From the NCBI GenBank assembly GCA_023410905.1, contig JAEYPL010000344.1, positions 1 through 25,696 of the forward strand: a stretch of DNA of 25,696 nt, written 5' to 3'. This DNA comes from Pseudomonadota bacterium. GTDB lineage: Bacteria; Pseudomonadota; Alphaproteobacteria; Rhizobiales; Hyphomicrobiaceae. The notes beneath the pieces are model-generated. The model was not told the DNA's origin and searched no databases. It saw only the letters and a program-made list of their open reading frames with translations. Within the stretch, counting starts at the first letter, position 1. Every line of letters begins with the position of its first letter. Shown here in pieces: positions 1 through 8,314 of this stretch. Both the position numbers and the translations under genes were made by a program.

Positions 1-628
1 CCTTACGGACAGCCTTGCGCTTGCGCGAGGCGAGGCTCGCGAGAAAATCGTCGAAGGTCGCGTAGCTCGCATTCTGCCAGTGGAACTGCTGGTCCGTCCG
101 CTGAAGCCAGCCGACGTCGGCACCGATGCGCGACCATTCCTCTTCAGTGACGAAGGTGGCGTGCACCGATGAGGCATCGGCTTCCTTGGCAAGTGCGACG
201 GCTCCGGCAAGCAGCAGGTGCTCGCGCATCTCCGCGCCCTCACCTGCACCGACCATGAATCGGCGCCCCGGGACAGGCGTGAACGGCACGGCGATCTGGA
301 GCTTGGGATAGTAGCTCCCGCCCGCCCGTTCGTAGGCCTCGGCCCAACCATAGTCGAAGATGTACTCGCCCTTGCTGTGGCTCTTGAGATAGCAGGGCGC
401 GACGCCGGTGATCGCGCCGCCCTGCTCGAGCGCCAGATGGCAGGGCGACCAGCCCGTGCGCCGACCGACCGTACCGGATCGTTCGAGCGCCTGCAGGAAA
501 GCGTGCGTGGTGAAAGGATTGAGCGTCAGCGGGTCCGGGTTCGCGAGCGCGTCCCAGACGGCGGCATCGATACTGTCTATCGCGGGATGCACGCGGACGT
601 GCGGCTCGGCACTCGGCTCAGTACTCAC
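1..628 (-). CDS. FemAB/DUF482-like GNAT-fold acyltransferase, 3' end cut by window edge
   Basis: An open frame reads on the minus strand from a GTG at 628 to the window edge without a stop, giving 209 residues. A purine-rich GGGAGAGG lies a few bases upstream of the GTG, and no in-frame ATG gives a better start. The N-terminal part carries the pattern of the DUF482/FemAB-like family often annotated as peptidogalycan biosynthesis proteins: a TLNPFTTHAFLQALE segment, then FDYGWAEAYERAGGSYYPK, then a PFTPVPGRRF segment. These proteins have a GNAT-type acyltransferase fold; the substrate is not established, and a role in cell-envelope or aminoacyl transfer is inferred. It lies 52 bases behind rpsA with no visible terminator, so it may be read from the aroA-cmk-rpsA transcript. 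Family assignment is fairly sure; exact function is unknown. Confidence 0.8.
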   Translation of the reverse strand, partial: MSTEPSAEPHVRVHPAIDSIDAAVWDALANPDPLTLNPFTTHAFLQALERSGTVGRRTGWSPCHLALEQGGAITGVAPCYLKSHSKGEYIFDYGWAEAYERAGGSYYPKLQIAVPFTPVPGRRFMVGAGEGAEMREHLLLAGAVALAKEADASSVHATFVTEEEWSRIGADVGWLQRTDQQFHWQNASYATFDDFLASLASRKRKAVRK

Positions 629-680
629 CGGCACCTCTCCCTGCGCTGCTTCCTACGGCGCCTTTGTCGACTTGCAGATT

Positions 681-2411
681 TTACTGCTTCTCTTCCTCTT
701 CGCCACCCTCACGGCGCTTCAAGGCAGCCTTGAAGATATCGCCGAGCGAGGCGCCCGAGTCGCTGGAGCCGTACTGGGCGACAGCCTGCTTCTCTTCGGC
801 GATCTCGAGAGCCTTGACCGAGACCTGGATGCGCCGGGTCGTCTTGTCGACGCTGATGACCGCGGCATCGACCTTGTCACCGACATTGAACCGCTCAGGC
901 CGCTGCTCGGAGCGGTCGCGCGAGAGATCCGAACGCTTGACGTATGTGGTGATGTCGCTCTCGGCGATGCGCACCTGGATGCCGTTCGCCTCGACCGCGA
1001 TGACCTCGCACGTGACGGGATCGCCCTTCTTGAACTTGGCGATCGTGTCGAGCGGGTCGCCGGAGACCTGCTTGATGCCGAGCGAGATGCGCTCCTTGGC
1101 GCTGTCGACGTCGAGAACAACGGCTTTGACGTTGTCGCCCTTCTTGTAGTCCTTGATCGCCTCGTCGCCCGACTTGTTCCAGTCGAGATCGGAGAGATGG
1201 ACCATCCCGTCGACGCCGCCATCGAGGCCGATGAACAGGCCGAACTCGGTGATGTTGCGCACCGGTCCCTCGACCATTGTGCCCTTCGGGTGCGTGACGA
1301 GGAAGCCGTCCCAGGGGTTCTCCTGCGTCTGCTTCAGGCCGAGGCTGATGCGGCGCTTGTTGGGGTCGACCTCGAGCACCTGCACATCCACCTGCTGGCT
1401 CGTCGAGACGATCTTGCCGGGGTGCGTGTTCTTCTTCGTCCAGCTCATTTCCGAGACGTGGATCAGGCCCTCGACGCCCGGCTCCAGCTCAACGAACGCG
1501 CCGTAATCGGCGATGTTCGTGATGGTGCCGGAGAAGCGCGCGCCGACCGGATACTTCGCCTCGATGCCCTGCCAGGGATCGGACTGCAGCTGCTTCATGC
1601 CGAGGCTGATGCGCTGCGTGTCCGGATTGATGCGGATGATCTGCACCTTCACGGTGTCGCCGACGTTGACGACATCGCTCGGATGATTGACGCGGCGCCA
1701 TGCCATGTCGGTGACGTGCAGCAGGCCGTCGATGCCGCCGAGATCGATGAACGCACCGTAATCGGTGATGTTCTTGACCACGCCGTCGATGACCTGGCCT
1801 TCGGCGAGGCGAGCGACGATCTCAGTCCGCTGCTCGGCCCGCGTCTCCTCGAGCACCGAGCGGCGCGAGACGACGATGTTGCCGCGGCGGCGGTCCATCT
1901 TGAGGATCTGGAACTGCGTCGGCTGGTTCATGAGCGGGCCGATGTCGCGCACGGGACGGATGTCCACCTGCGAGCCCGGCAGGAACGCCACGGCGCCGTC
2001 GAGATCGACCGTGAAGCCGCCCTTGACCTTGTTGAAGATGACGCCTTCGCCCTTCTCGTTGGCTTCGAAGCGCTTCTCGAGGCGGGTCCAGCTTTCTTCT
2101 CGACGAGCCTTGTCGCGCGAAAGAACAGCCTCACCGAGCGCATTCTCGACGCGCTCCAGGTAGACCTCGACCTCGTCGCCGACCTTCAGCTCGCTGTTGC
2201 GGCCGGAAGCGCCGAATTCCTTGAGTGCAACGCGGCCTTCCATCTTGAGGCCGACGTCGATGACGGCGAGATCCTTCTCGATCGCCGTGATCTTGCCCTT
2301 GACAACCTGGCCCTCGAAGGCGCCGTTGCCGCCGGAAAGGCTCTCGTTCAGCAGGGCCTCGAAGTCGGCCCGTGAGGGGTTCATTTCATTGGGTGCAGCA
2401 GTCGTGCTCAT
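681..2411 (-). CDS. rpsA: 30S ribosomal protein S1
   Basis: This 576-residue protein is the S1 subunit that binds mRNA on the 30S ribosome and helps load messages with weak ribosome binding sites. Six S1/OB-fold repeats can be seen at roughly residues 30-96, 116-185, 203-273, 288-360, 375-447 and 460-533. Repeats 3 to 5 have the canonical pattern (for example ITDYGAFIDLGGIDGLLHV and IADYGAFVELEPGVEGLIHV) ending in RISLGMKQ or RISLGLKQ, whereas 1, 2 and 6 are more divergent, as expected for the ribosome-docking and terminal repeats. The C-terminus is an acidic and basic tail ending in EEEEKQ. Length and architecture match proteobacterial S1. It follows cmk after a 305-base leader, which is long enough for its own promoter or autoregulatory structure. 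Confidence 0.98.
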   Translation of the reverse strand: MSTTAAPNEMNPSRADFEALLNESLSGGNGAFEGQVVKGKITAIEKDLAVIDVGLKMEGRVALKEFGASGRNSELKVGDEVEVYLERVENALGEAVLSRDKARREESWTRLEKRFEANEKGEGVIFNKVKGGFTVDLDGAVAFLPGSQVDIRPVRDIGPLMNQPTQFQILKMDRRRGNIVVSRRSVLEETRAEQRTEIVARLAEGQVIDGVVKNITDYGAFIDLGGIDGLLHVTDMAWRRVNHPSDVVNVGDTVKVQIIRINPDTQRISLGMKQLQSDPWQGIEAKYPVGARFSGTITNIADYGAFVELEPGVEGLIHVSEMSWTKKNTHPGKIVSTSQQVDVQVLEVDPNKRRISLGLKQTQENPWDGFLVTHPKGTMVEGPVRNITEFGLFIGLDGGVDGMVHLSDLDWNKSGDEAIKDYKKGDNVKAVVLDVDSAKERISLGIKQVSGDPLDTIAKFKKGDPVTCEVIAVEANGIQVRIAESDITTYVKRSDLSRDRSEQRPERFNVGDKVDAAVISVDKTTRRIQVSVKALEIAEEKQAVAQYGSSDSGASLGDIFKAALKRREGGEEEEKQ

Positions 2412-2716
2412 TTAGGCTCCAATCTGTTGAATGCGGGATACGGGCCAGCCGACCGTGGTCAGCCGCCCGTGTGTTCGAAGTCGGAACGACGCTTGTGGGA
2501 GGTACCGCACCGGCCAAAACAGCCATGCGCGTAAACCCCCGAAGCTTCGTCGGTTGTTCTGGCTTGTTTGCTCGAGTGCCACCGGCGGAGGGCAAGGCCC
2601 GCAGCTCTGATTAGGTCCGCCGTTTCAGCGGGCCGAGCTGGCTGATCTTCCTCTTGATCAGTCCTGGGTAGGTGGAGCAACGGTCAGATAGCGCTTCGGA
2701 GCCCCGAAAGCAAGGC
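2412..2716 (-). other. cmk-rpsA intergenic leader region, no gene seen
   Basis: These 305 bases separate the cmk stop from the rpsA start. Short open frames exist on both strands but have no recognisable protein pattern. A perfect 6-bp stem with an 8-base loop (CTGATC...GATCAG) lies at 2642-2661, close to the cmk end and followed on the minus strand by a second small GC stem around 2618-2633. No T-tract follows, so this is not a typical intrinsic terminator. In other bacteria rpsA translation is autoregulated through its 5' leader, so a structured leader is plausible here, but no specific family was recognised. Confidence 0.5.
2642..2661 (-). repeat. small inverted repeat downstream of cmk
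   Basis: CTGATC at 2642-2647 pairs perfectly with GATCAG at 2656-2661 across an 8-base loop. The site lies 55 bases past the cmk stop in the rpsA leader. It could be an mRNA end, a processing site or part of the rpsA leader fold. The stem is short, so chance is possible. Confidence 0.35.
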
Positions 2717-3358
2717 TTAACGCGCTCCTGCCCGGCTGCTCGTCGCGTGGGAAATGATGTCGAGGGCCGCCGCGAACGCCGTTTCGATATCCATGCTGCT
2801 CGTATCCAGCAGGACGGCGTCAGGGGCCTGCACCAGGGGGGCGGCTGAACGGCTCGCATCTCGGGCATCGCGCTGGCGAATGACGTCGAGCACCTCCTCG
2901 TACGTCACCTTCTCCCCACGGCGGACGTACTCCTCGAAACGGCGCCGGGCCCGGACTTCGACGTCCGCGGTGACGAAAATCTTAACGTCCGCGTCCGGGC
3001 AGATGACGGTTGCGATATCGCGCCCATCGAGCACGGCACCGGGCGGCGTCCTGGCGAAATTGCGCTGAAAATCGAGGAGGGCGGCCCGAACGGCGGGGTG
3101 CTTGGCCACGACCGAGGCCGCTTCGCCGACCGCCGTGGACCTGAGCGCCGGATCGCCGAGGCTGCCGGCATCGAGGGCCGTCGCCGCCCGCGCCGCCCCA
3201 TCAGCATCCTCGAGGTCGGCGCCGGCTGCCAGCACATCGCGCGCAACCGCGCGGTACAGCAGACCCGTATCCAGCCAGACATAACCGAAATGGCCGGCAA
3301 TGCGCTGCGCGAGGGTCCCCTTGCCGGAAGCCGCGGGGCCATCAATGGCAATGATCAT
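2717..3358 (-). CDS. cmk: cytidylate kinase
   Basis: This 213-residue enzyme phosphorylates CMP and dCMP to the diphosphates using ATP in the cytoplasm, for nucleotide recycling. The N-terminus begins directly with the nucleotide-binding strand and P-loop, GPAASGKGT at residues 7-15. The CMP-site signature is seen as DGRDIATVICPDA near residue 111, with alanine where many homologues have glycine (DGRDIGT). The LID region with RQRDARD is at residues 161-167. Length is usual for bacterial Cmk. Cmk lies 18 bases behind aroA and upstream of rpsA, the classic aroA-cmk-rpsA order, so co-transcription with aroA is likely. Confidence 0.97.
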   Translation of the reverse strand: MIIAIDGPAASGKGTLAQRIAGHFGYVWLDTGLLYRAVARDVLAAGADLEDADGAARAATALDAGSLGDPALRSTAVGEAASVVAKHPAVRAALLDFQRNFARTPPGAVLDGRDIATVICPDADVKIFVTADVEVRARRRFEEYVRRGEKVTYEEVLDVIRQRDARDASRSAAPLVQAPDAVLLDTSSMDIETAFAAALDIISHATSSRAGAR

Positions 3359-3376
3359 CGGCCCCCGGCTCCCAAA

Positions 3377-4714
3377 TCAAGCGCCCGCGCCATACTGCGC
3401 GCCGAGTTGCTCCATGAGCCCGCGGAACTCGGGGAAGCTCGTCGCGATCATGCGGCTGTCATCCACGGTCACCGGCTTCTCGCTCGCGAGGCCGAGCGTC
3501 AGGAACGCCATGGCAATGCGGTGGTCGAGATGCGTCGCGACCGTGCCGCCACCCTTGACCGTCTTGCTACCCGTCACAATCAGCGTATCGCCTTCGACCT
3601 TGGCCTCCACGCCGTTCGCCGCGAGCCCGGCCGCGGTTGCGGCGAGGCGGTCGCTCTCCTTCACCATCAGCTCGGCGAGCCCTTCCATGCGCGTCGCCCC
3701 CTCGGCGAAGGCCGCGACAGCCGCCAGCACGGGATACTCGTCGATCATGGACGGCGCCCGCTCCGGCGGCACGCGCACACCCTTGAGCCGCTTGCCGCCG
3801 CGCGCGCGGACATCGGCGATCGGTTCACCGCCTTCCTCGCGCATGTTCAGGAGCGTGATATCCGCGCCCATTTCCTGGAGCGTCGTGTAGAACCCGGTCC
3901 GCGTCGGGTTGTAGAGAATGCCTTCGACAGTCACATCGGAATCCGGCACCAGCACCGCCGCCGCGATCAGAAACGCCGCGGAGGAGGGATCGCCGGGCAC
4001 GGTGACCGGCTTACCTTCCAGCTCCGCGTTGCCCTTGACCGTGATCCGCGTACCGTCGGCCGTCTTCCGCGTCTGCACGTCGGCGCCGAAGTAGCGCAGC
4101 ATCCGCTCGGTATGGTCGCGCGTCGCTTCCTTCTCGATGACGGTCGTCTCGCCCATGGCATGTAGGCCGGCGAACAGGATCGCGCTCTTCACCTGCGCAC
4201 TCGGCACGGGAAGCACATAGTCCATGGGCACGAGTTGATCCGTGCCGCGCACAGTCAGCGGCAGCGTATCCTTGTTATCGACCGTTTCGAGGCCCATCTG
4301 GCGCAGCGGGTTCAGCACACGGCCCATGGGCCGACGCGAGAGTGAGGCATCGCCGATCAGCTTCACCTCGATCGGGTGGCCCGCGATGATCCCGAGCATG
4401 AGCCGCGTGCCCGTGCCCGAATTGCCGAAATCGAGCGCTTGCGCCGGTTGCTTGAGCCCGCCGACACCCCGTCCGGTGACCTCCCAGACATCGCCTTTTT
4501 TCTTAGCCGGAGCGCCGAGCGCGGTCACGGCGTGCGCCGTATTGATTACATCCTCGGCTTCGAGCAGGCCGCGAATGCGCGTCACGCCCGTCGCCACCGC
4601 GCCCAGCATGAGCGACCGGTGCGAGATCGATTTGTCGCCCGGCACGCGCACGGTGCCGTTGAGCGCGCTCGCCTGCTTTGCGGTCAGCGGAATGGGATTG
4701 TTGGAATGACTCAT
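3377..4714 (-). CDS. aroA: 3-phosphoshikimate 1-carboxyvinyltransferase (EPSP synthase), CP4-like class
   Basis: This 445-residue enzyme transfers the enolpyruvyl group of PEP to shikimate-3-phosphate, the sixth step of the shikimate pathway. The PGDKSISHR motif lies at residues 25-33, RRPMGRVLNPL at 127-137, SAQVKSA at 172-178, GDPSSAAF at 241-248, and the catalytic regions MIDEYP (Asp325) and KESDR (Glu353, Arg356) toward the C-terminus. The sequence resembles, as remembered, the Agrobacterium CP4 class II enzyme almost without gaps over its first 100 residues. In the FGNSGTGTR loop residue 100 is Gly, where the glyphosate-tolerant CP4 enzyme has Ala. The start ATG gives the same N-terminal length as CP4. 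It heads the aroA-cmk-rpsA series. Confidence 0.98.
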   Translation of the reverse strand: MSHSNNPIPLTAKQASALNGTVRVPGDKSISHRSLMLGAVATGVTRIRGLLEAEDVINTAHAVTALGAPAKKKGDVWEVTGRGVGGLKQPAQALDFGNSGTGTRLMLGIIAGHPIEVKLIGDASLSRRPMGRVLNPLRQMGLETVDNKDTLPLTVRGTDQLVPMDYVLPVPSAQVKSAILFAGLHAMGETTVIEKEATRDHTERMLRYFGADVQTRKTADGTRITVKGNAELEGKPVTVPGDPSSAAFLIAAAVLVPDSDVTVEGILYNPTRTGFYTTLQEMGADITLLNMREEGGEPIADVRARGGKRLKGVRVPPERAPSMIDEYPVLAAVAAFAEGATRMEGLAELMVKESDRLAATAAGLAANGVEAKVEGDTLIVTGSKTVKGGGTVATHLDHRIAMAFLTLGLASEKPVTVDDSRMIATSFPEFRGLMEQLGAQYGAGA

Positions 4715-4777
4715 TGCAGCGTCCGCGTCCGTCCCGATTTGAGTTGCCCGCTTCGTGGAGCGCGGCGTCGCCAGAAA

Positions 4778-5257
4778 TCACACATCGGCCGATACTGAAA
4801 GAGGTCTTCGACCAATGTTCTGCGCCACCATAAGCAGATAACCATCGGGATCCTGCACGAAGACTTCCCGCTGCCCGCTCTCTTGGTCGCCGGTTGCACG
4901 CCATATCACACGCGGCCCGAGATACAGCGGCCAATCCCGCGCAGCCAGCTTCGTCAGCACAGGCTCGATATCCGCCAAGTATACTTGGATCATCGCCCCC
5001 TGACCGAGCGGCGGTTCCAACGGCCCGGTCTCGAAACGGCCATGCCGCTGGCACAGCATGATCTGAGGCCCTTCCTGGTGCTCCAGATAGACGAATCCTT
5101 CCTCCGGCCTCTCGAAAGCAACCCCGAATGAGAGGATGCCGCGCCAGAATGAAAGGCTGGCAGCCAAATCATTCACATGAAGCTCAACAACAATGCGGGA
5201 CCAGCCGCTCCGGGGAGGTCCGCTCGTCTTGCCTTCCTGTGAGCTGGCACCAGCCAT
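4778..5257 (-). CDS. VOC (glyoxalase/bleomycin-resistance fold) family protein
   Basis: This is a 159-residue protein of the vicinal oxygen chelate superfamily. The core begins at about residue 22 with VVELHVNDLAASLSFWRGIL, the typical first beta-alpha element, followed by GFVYLEHQEGPQIMLC, and ends with EVFVQDPDGYLLMVAQ, the typical closing strand. Such proteins include bleomycin-binding proteins, glyoxalase-like lyases and many members of unknown role. The pattern is closest to the bleomycin-resistance type, which usually acts by binding rather than catalysis, but this is not proven. The first 20 residues look like a disordered extension, so the true start could be further inside. It sits 63 bases upstream of aroA on the same strand, an association with no evident functional logic. 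Confidence 0.85.
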   Translation of the reverse strand: MAGASSQEGKTSGPPRSGWSRIVVELHVNDLAASLSFWRGILSFGVAFERPEEGFVYLEHQEGPQIMLCQRHGRFETGPLEPPLGQGAMIQVYLADIEPVLTKLAARDWPLYLGPRVIWRATGDQESGQREVFVQDPDGYLLMVAQNIGRRPLSVSADV

Positions 5258-5353
5258 ATCTGCATCTGCCTCTGCCCGGATGCGGAAAGGTCGCCAGCGT
5301 CCGGGGCTCGCAGGCGTCCATTACGAGCGACACCATGCGCAGAGGTCAGCCAC

Positions 5354-6205
5354 CTAGCTCTGGCTTTCCTTGCGCCGGGACATGAAGGCGAGGCGCTCGA
5401 AGAGGTGCACGTCCTGCTCGTTCTTCAGGAGCGCGCCATGGAGCGGCGGGATCAGCTTGCGCGGATCGGTCTCGCGCAGCGTCTCCGGCCCGATATCCTC
5501 GTTCATGAGCAGCTTGATCCAATCGAGCAGCTCCGACGTCGAGGGCTTCTTCTTGAGACCCGGCACATCGCGCATGTCGTAGAAAATCTTGAGCGCTTCC
5601 GTAACGAGCCGCCCCTTGAGATCCGGGAAATGGACCTCGACGATGGCTTTCATGGTCTCGGGATCGGGGAACTTGATGTAGTGGAAGAAGCAGCGGCGCA
5701 GGAACGCGTCCGGCAGCTCTTTCTCGTTGTTCGACGTGATCATCACGATCGGGCGCTTGTGCGCCTTGATGGTCTGGCCCGTCTCGTAGACGAAGAATTC
5801 CATGCGATCGAGCTCCTGAAGGAGGTCGTTCGGGAACTCGATATCCGCCTTGTCGATCTCGTCGATCAGGAGCACGGGGCGCACATCGGCCGTGAACGCC
5901 TCCCAGAGCTTGCCGCGCTTGATGTAGTTCGAGATGTCCTTGACCTTCTCGTCGCCGAGCTGGCTGTCACGCAGGCGCGACACGGCGTCGTACTCATAGA
6001 GCCCCTGCTGGGCCTTGATGGTCGACTTGATGTGCCACTCGATGAGCGGCGCGCCGAGGGCCTTGGCGACTTCCTGCGCAAGCACGGTCTTGCCGGTCCC
6101 GGGCTCCCCCTTGATGAGGAGCGGACGCTCGAGCGTGATCGACGCGTTCACCGCGACCTTCAGGTCATCGGTCGCGACGTAGGACTTGCTTCCCGTGAAC
6201 TTCAT
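5354..6205 (-). CDS. MoxR-family AAA+ ATPase (CoxD-like)
   Basis: This 283-residue protein is a single-domain AAA+ ATPase. Visible parts are Walker A GEPGTGKT at residues 33-40, Walker B LLIDEID at 112-118, sensor 1 TSNN at 157-160 and an LRRC arginine-finger region at 169-172. MoxR ATPases act as chaperones that remodel or insert metal centres into enzyme complexes, normally together with a von Willebrand factor A protein encoded next door; CoxD, needed to mature CO dehydrogenase, is one such protein. Here no VWA gene follows, since the next gene downstream is the VOC protein. A Cox-type molybdoenzyme is encoded about 17 kb away, but a link is only inference. The start has a modest CGAGG sequence upstream. 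Confidence 0.92.
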   Translation of the reverse strand: MKFTGSKSYVATDDLKVAVNASITLERPLLIKGEPGTGKTVLAQEVAKALGAPLIEWHIKSTIKAQQGLYEYDAVSRLRDSQLGDEKVKDISNYIKRGKLWEAFTADVRPVLLIDEIDKADIEFPNDLLQELDRMEFFVYETGQTIKAHKRPIVMITSNNEKELPDAFLRRCFFHYIKFPDPETMKAIVEVHFPDLKGRLVTEALKIFYDMRDVPGLKKKPSTSELLDWIKLLMNEDIGPETLRETDPRKLIPPLHGALLKNEQDVHLFERLAFMSRRKESQS

Positions 6206-6438
6206 GAAGCCTCGCAGATGGGCGCAAAAAACCGCGGCAGATTAGGGGCTCGGCCGAGCCGGAGCAACCGGAACCCGCCCCCTCTGCCGGGATGCGGCCA
6301 TGTGCCTGGGGAGGGGTGGGCCCAAGATGTTGGGTGTACCGTACGCCATCACCCCCAAGCCATTGGCTGAGCCGGTAAACGCTGCTAAGAGGGCCGCCGT
6401 AACACACGGTTACGCCTTCAACACTCCGGGATCCGCCC
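6206..6438. promoter_or_regulatory. divergent promoter region between the MoxR gene and glyA
   Basis: These 233 bases lie between two divergently transcribed genes and must hold both promoters. Two symmetric elements are visible: a 14-bp perfect palindrome GGCTCGGCCGAGCC at 6247-6260 and a CGTAAC/GTTACG inverted repeat with a 5-base loop at 6398-6414, about 24 bases before the glyA ATG. I could not identify convincing -35/-10 boxes or a known riboswitch class. A 14-bp palindrome is expected about once by chance in a window this size. Confidence 0.4.
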
Positions 6439-7740
6439 ATGCCGACCGCCGCGCGCGCTCGTGAAGCGCAGAACAGCTTTTTCTCCGCATCCCTCGCCGA
6501 GGCTGATCCCGAGGTATTCGGCTCCGTCGGTCGTGAGCTCGTGCGCCAGCAGACCGAGATCGAGCTGATCGCCTCCGAGAACATCGTCTCGCGCGCCGTG
6601 CTCGAAGCCGCCGGCACCGTGCTCACGAACAAGTACGCCGAGGGCTACCCGGGCAAGCGCTATTACGGCGGCTGCCAGTACGTCGACGAGGTCGAAACGC
6701 TCGCCATCGAGCGCGCCAAGAAGCTTTTCGGCGCCAAGTTCGCCAACGTCCAGCCGAACTCCGGCAGCCAGATGAACCAGGCCGTGTTCCTGGCGCTGCT
6801 GCAGCCTGGCGACACGTTCATGGGCCTCGACCTGAATGCGGGCGGGCATCTCACGCACGGCTCGTCGGTCAACATGAGCGGCAAGTGGTTCAAAGTCGTG
6901 CCCTATGGCGTGCGCAAGGAAGACCAGCTCATCGACCTCGACGAGGTCGAGCGCATTGCCAAGGCCAACAAGCCCAAGCTGATCCTCGCGGGCGGCACCG
7001 CCTACTCGCGCTTCTGGGACTGGGCACGCTTCCGCGCGATCGCGGACAGCGTCGGCGCCTATCTCATGGTGGACATGGCCCACATCGCGGGCCTCGTGGC
7101 CGGTGGCGTGCATCCTTCGCCGGTGCCGCACGCCCATGTCGTGACGACGACCACGCACAAATCACTCCGCGGGCCCCGCGGCGGCATCATCCTCAGCAAT
7201 GACGAGGACATCGCCAAGAAGATCAATTCGGCGGTGTTCCCAGGTCTGCAGGGCGGCCCGCTCATGCACATCATCGCCGCCAAGGCCGTGGCCTTCCACG
7301 AGGCGCTGCAGCCGTCGTTCAAAGTCTATGCCCAGGCTGTCGTCGACAATGCCAAGGTACTGTCGGAGACCGTCAAGGCGGGCGGCTATGACATCGTCGC
7401 GGGCGGCACGGACAACCATCTCCTACTCGTCGACCTGCAGCCGAAGAAGCTGACCGGCAAGGCCTCCGAGATCGCGCTCGGGCGTGCCCACATCACGTGC
7501 AACAAGAACGGCGTGCCCTTCGATCCGCAGAAGCCGTTCGTGACGTCGGGCATTCGCCTCGGCACGCCTGCGGGCACCACGCGCGGTTTCGGTACGAGCG
7601 AGTTCAAGCAGATCGGCCGCATGATCATCGAGGTTTTGGACGGTCTTGCGCGCAATGGCGATGCCGGCGACGCCCAGATCGAGCACCGCATCCGCGAGGA
7701 AGCCATCGCGCTTTGCGAGCGCTTCCCCATCTACGACTGA
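6439..7740 (+). CDS. glyA: serine hydroxymethyltransferase
   Basis: This 433-residue PLP enzyme interconverts serine and tetrahydrofolate with glycine and 5,10-methylene-tetrahydrofolate, the main source of one-carbon units. IELIASENIVS is at residues 41-51, NKYAEGYPGKRYYGG at 64-78, VDMAHIAGL at 211-219, and the PLP-lysine motif TTTTHKSLRGPRGG places the Schiff-base lysine at Lys241. Length is normal. There is no strong Shine-Dalgarno sequence; a weak GGGA lies about 10 bases upstream. It heads a run of four same-strand genes with nrdR, ribD and a thioesterase, an order common in Hyphomicrobiales for the first three. Confidence 0.98.
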   Translation: MPTAARAREAQNSFFSASLAEADPEVFGSVGRELVRQQTEIELIASENIVSRAVLEAAGTVLTNKYAEGYPGKRYYGGCQYVDEVETLAIERAKKLFGAKFANVQPNSGSQMNQAVFLALLQPGDTFMGLDLNAGGHLTHGSSVNMSGKWFKVVPYGVRKEDQLIDLDEVERIAKANKPKLILAGGTAYSRFWDWARFRAIADSVGAYLMVDMAHIAGLVAGGVHPSPVPHAHVVTTTTHKSLRGPRGGIILSNDEDIAKKINSAVFPGLQGGPLMHIIAAKAVAFHEALQPSFKVYAQAVVDNAKVLSETVKAGGYDIVAGGTDNHLLLVDLQPKKLTGKASEIALGRAHITCNKNGVPFDPQKPFVTSGIRLGTPAGTTRGFGTSEFKQIGRMIIEVLDGLARNGDAGDAQIEHRIREEAIALCERFPIYD

Positions 7741-7788
7741 AGCGAGGCCCGCCAGACCGGGCCCACCCGCCCCACCTGGAGGCCACCG

Positions 7789-8310
7789 ATGCGCTGCCCC
7801 TACTGCGCGAGCGAGAACAGCCAGGTCAAGGATAGCCGCCCGACCGAAGAAGGCGCGGCCATCCGTCGGCGCCGCATCTGCCCCGATTGCGGCGGCCGCT
7901 TCACGACCTTCGAGCGCGTCCAGCTTCGTGAGCTGATCGTCGCCAAGCGCTCCGGGCGCCGTGTTCCCTTCGACCGCGAGAAGCTCGCCCGCTCGGTGGA
8001 GCTCGCCGCGCGCAAACGCCCCGTCGAAGGCGAGCGCATCGAGCGGATGCTGACCGGCATCGTGCGCCAGCTCGAAAGCATGGGCGAGACCGAGGTAACG
8101 TCTTCCATCATAGGTGAGTTGGTCATGGAGGGCTTGCGCGCTCTCGATCCCGTGGCCTATGTGCGCTTTGCCTCCGTGTACCGGGACTTTCGCGAGGCGG
8201 CCGACTTCCACGAAGTGCTCGGCGAGATCGCGGGCCGGCCGCTCGGGTTCAACGACGATCCGCCGGACGTGGCGCCGCCGGCCAACCCCGGCGTGGACTT
8301 GAAGCAGTGA
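7789..8310 (+). CDS. nrdR: transcriptional repressor NrdR
   Basis: This 173-residue protein is the nucleotide-sensing repressor of ribonucleotide reductase genes. An N-terminal zinc ribbon is formed by CPYC (Cys3, Cys6) and CPDC (Cys31, Cys34), followed by an ATP-cone domain from about residue 47 to 137 that binds ATP or dATP. The RRRICPDCGGRFTTFE segment is diagnostic. It starts 48 bases after glyA behind a good GGAGG ribosome binding site and ends 4 bases before ribD, so it is surely co-transcribed. The C-terminal tail past about residue 155 is variable and slightly longer than in E. coli NrdR. No NrdR boxes were identified within this window. Confidence 0.98.
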   Translation: MRCPYCASENSQVKDSRPTEEGAAIRRRRICPDCGGRFTTFERVQLRELIVAKRSGRRVPFDREKLARSVELAARKRPVEGERIERMLTGIVRQLESMGETEVTSSIIGELVMEGLRALDPVAYVRFASVYRDFREAADFHEVLGEIAGRPLGFNDDPPDVAPPANPGVDLKQ

Positions 8311-8314
8311 GCTG

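Noticed and set aside
408..2375. Very long open frame (655 codons) on the plus strand
   Set aside because: It lies exactly antisense to rpsA, has an Asp/Leu/Val/Arg composition typical of the complement of a GC-rich gene, and no domain pattern. The rpsA reading has six clear S1 repeats.
2470..2490. Possible tRNA T-arm (GTTCGAAGTC)
   Set aside because: No matching acceptor, anticodon or D arm is found around it on either strand.
2459..2680. Short minus-strand open frames in the rpsA leader
   Set aside because: No recognisable protein pattern and no good ribosome binding site; the stretch is better explained as an untranslated leader.
6247..6260. 14-bp perfect palindrome GGCTCGGCCGAGCC as an operator
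   Set aside because: A palindrome this short is expected about once by chance in 25 kb of DNA, so it is noted only within the regulatory region entry.
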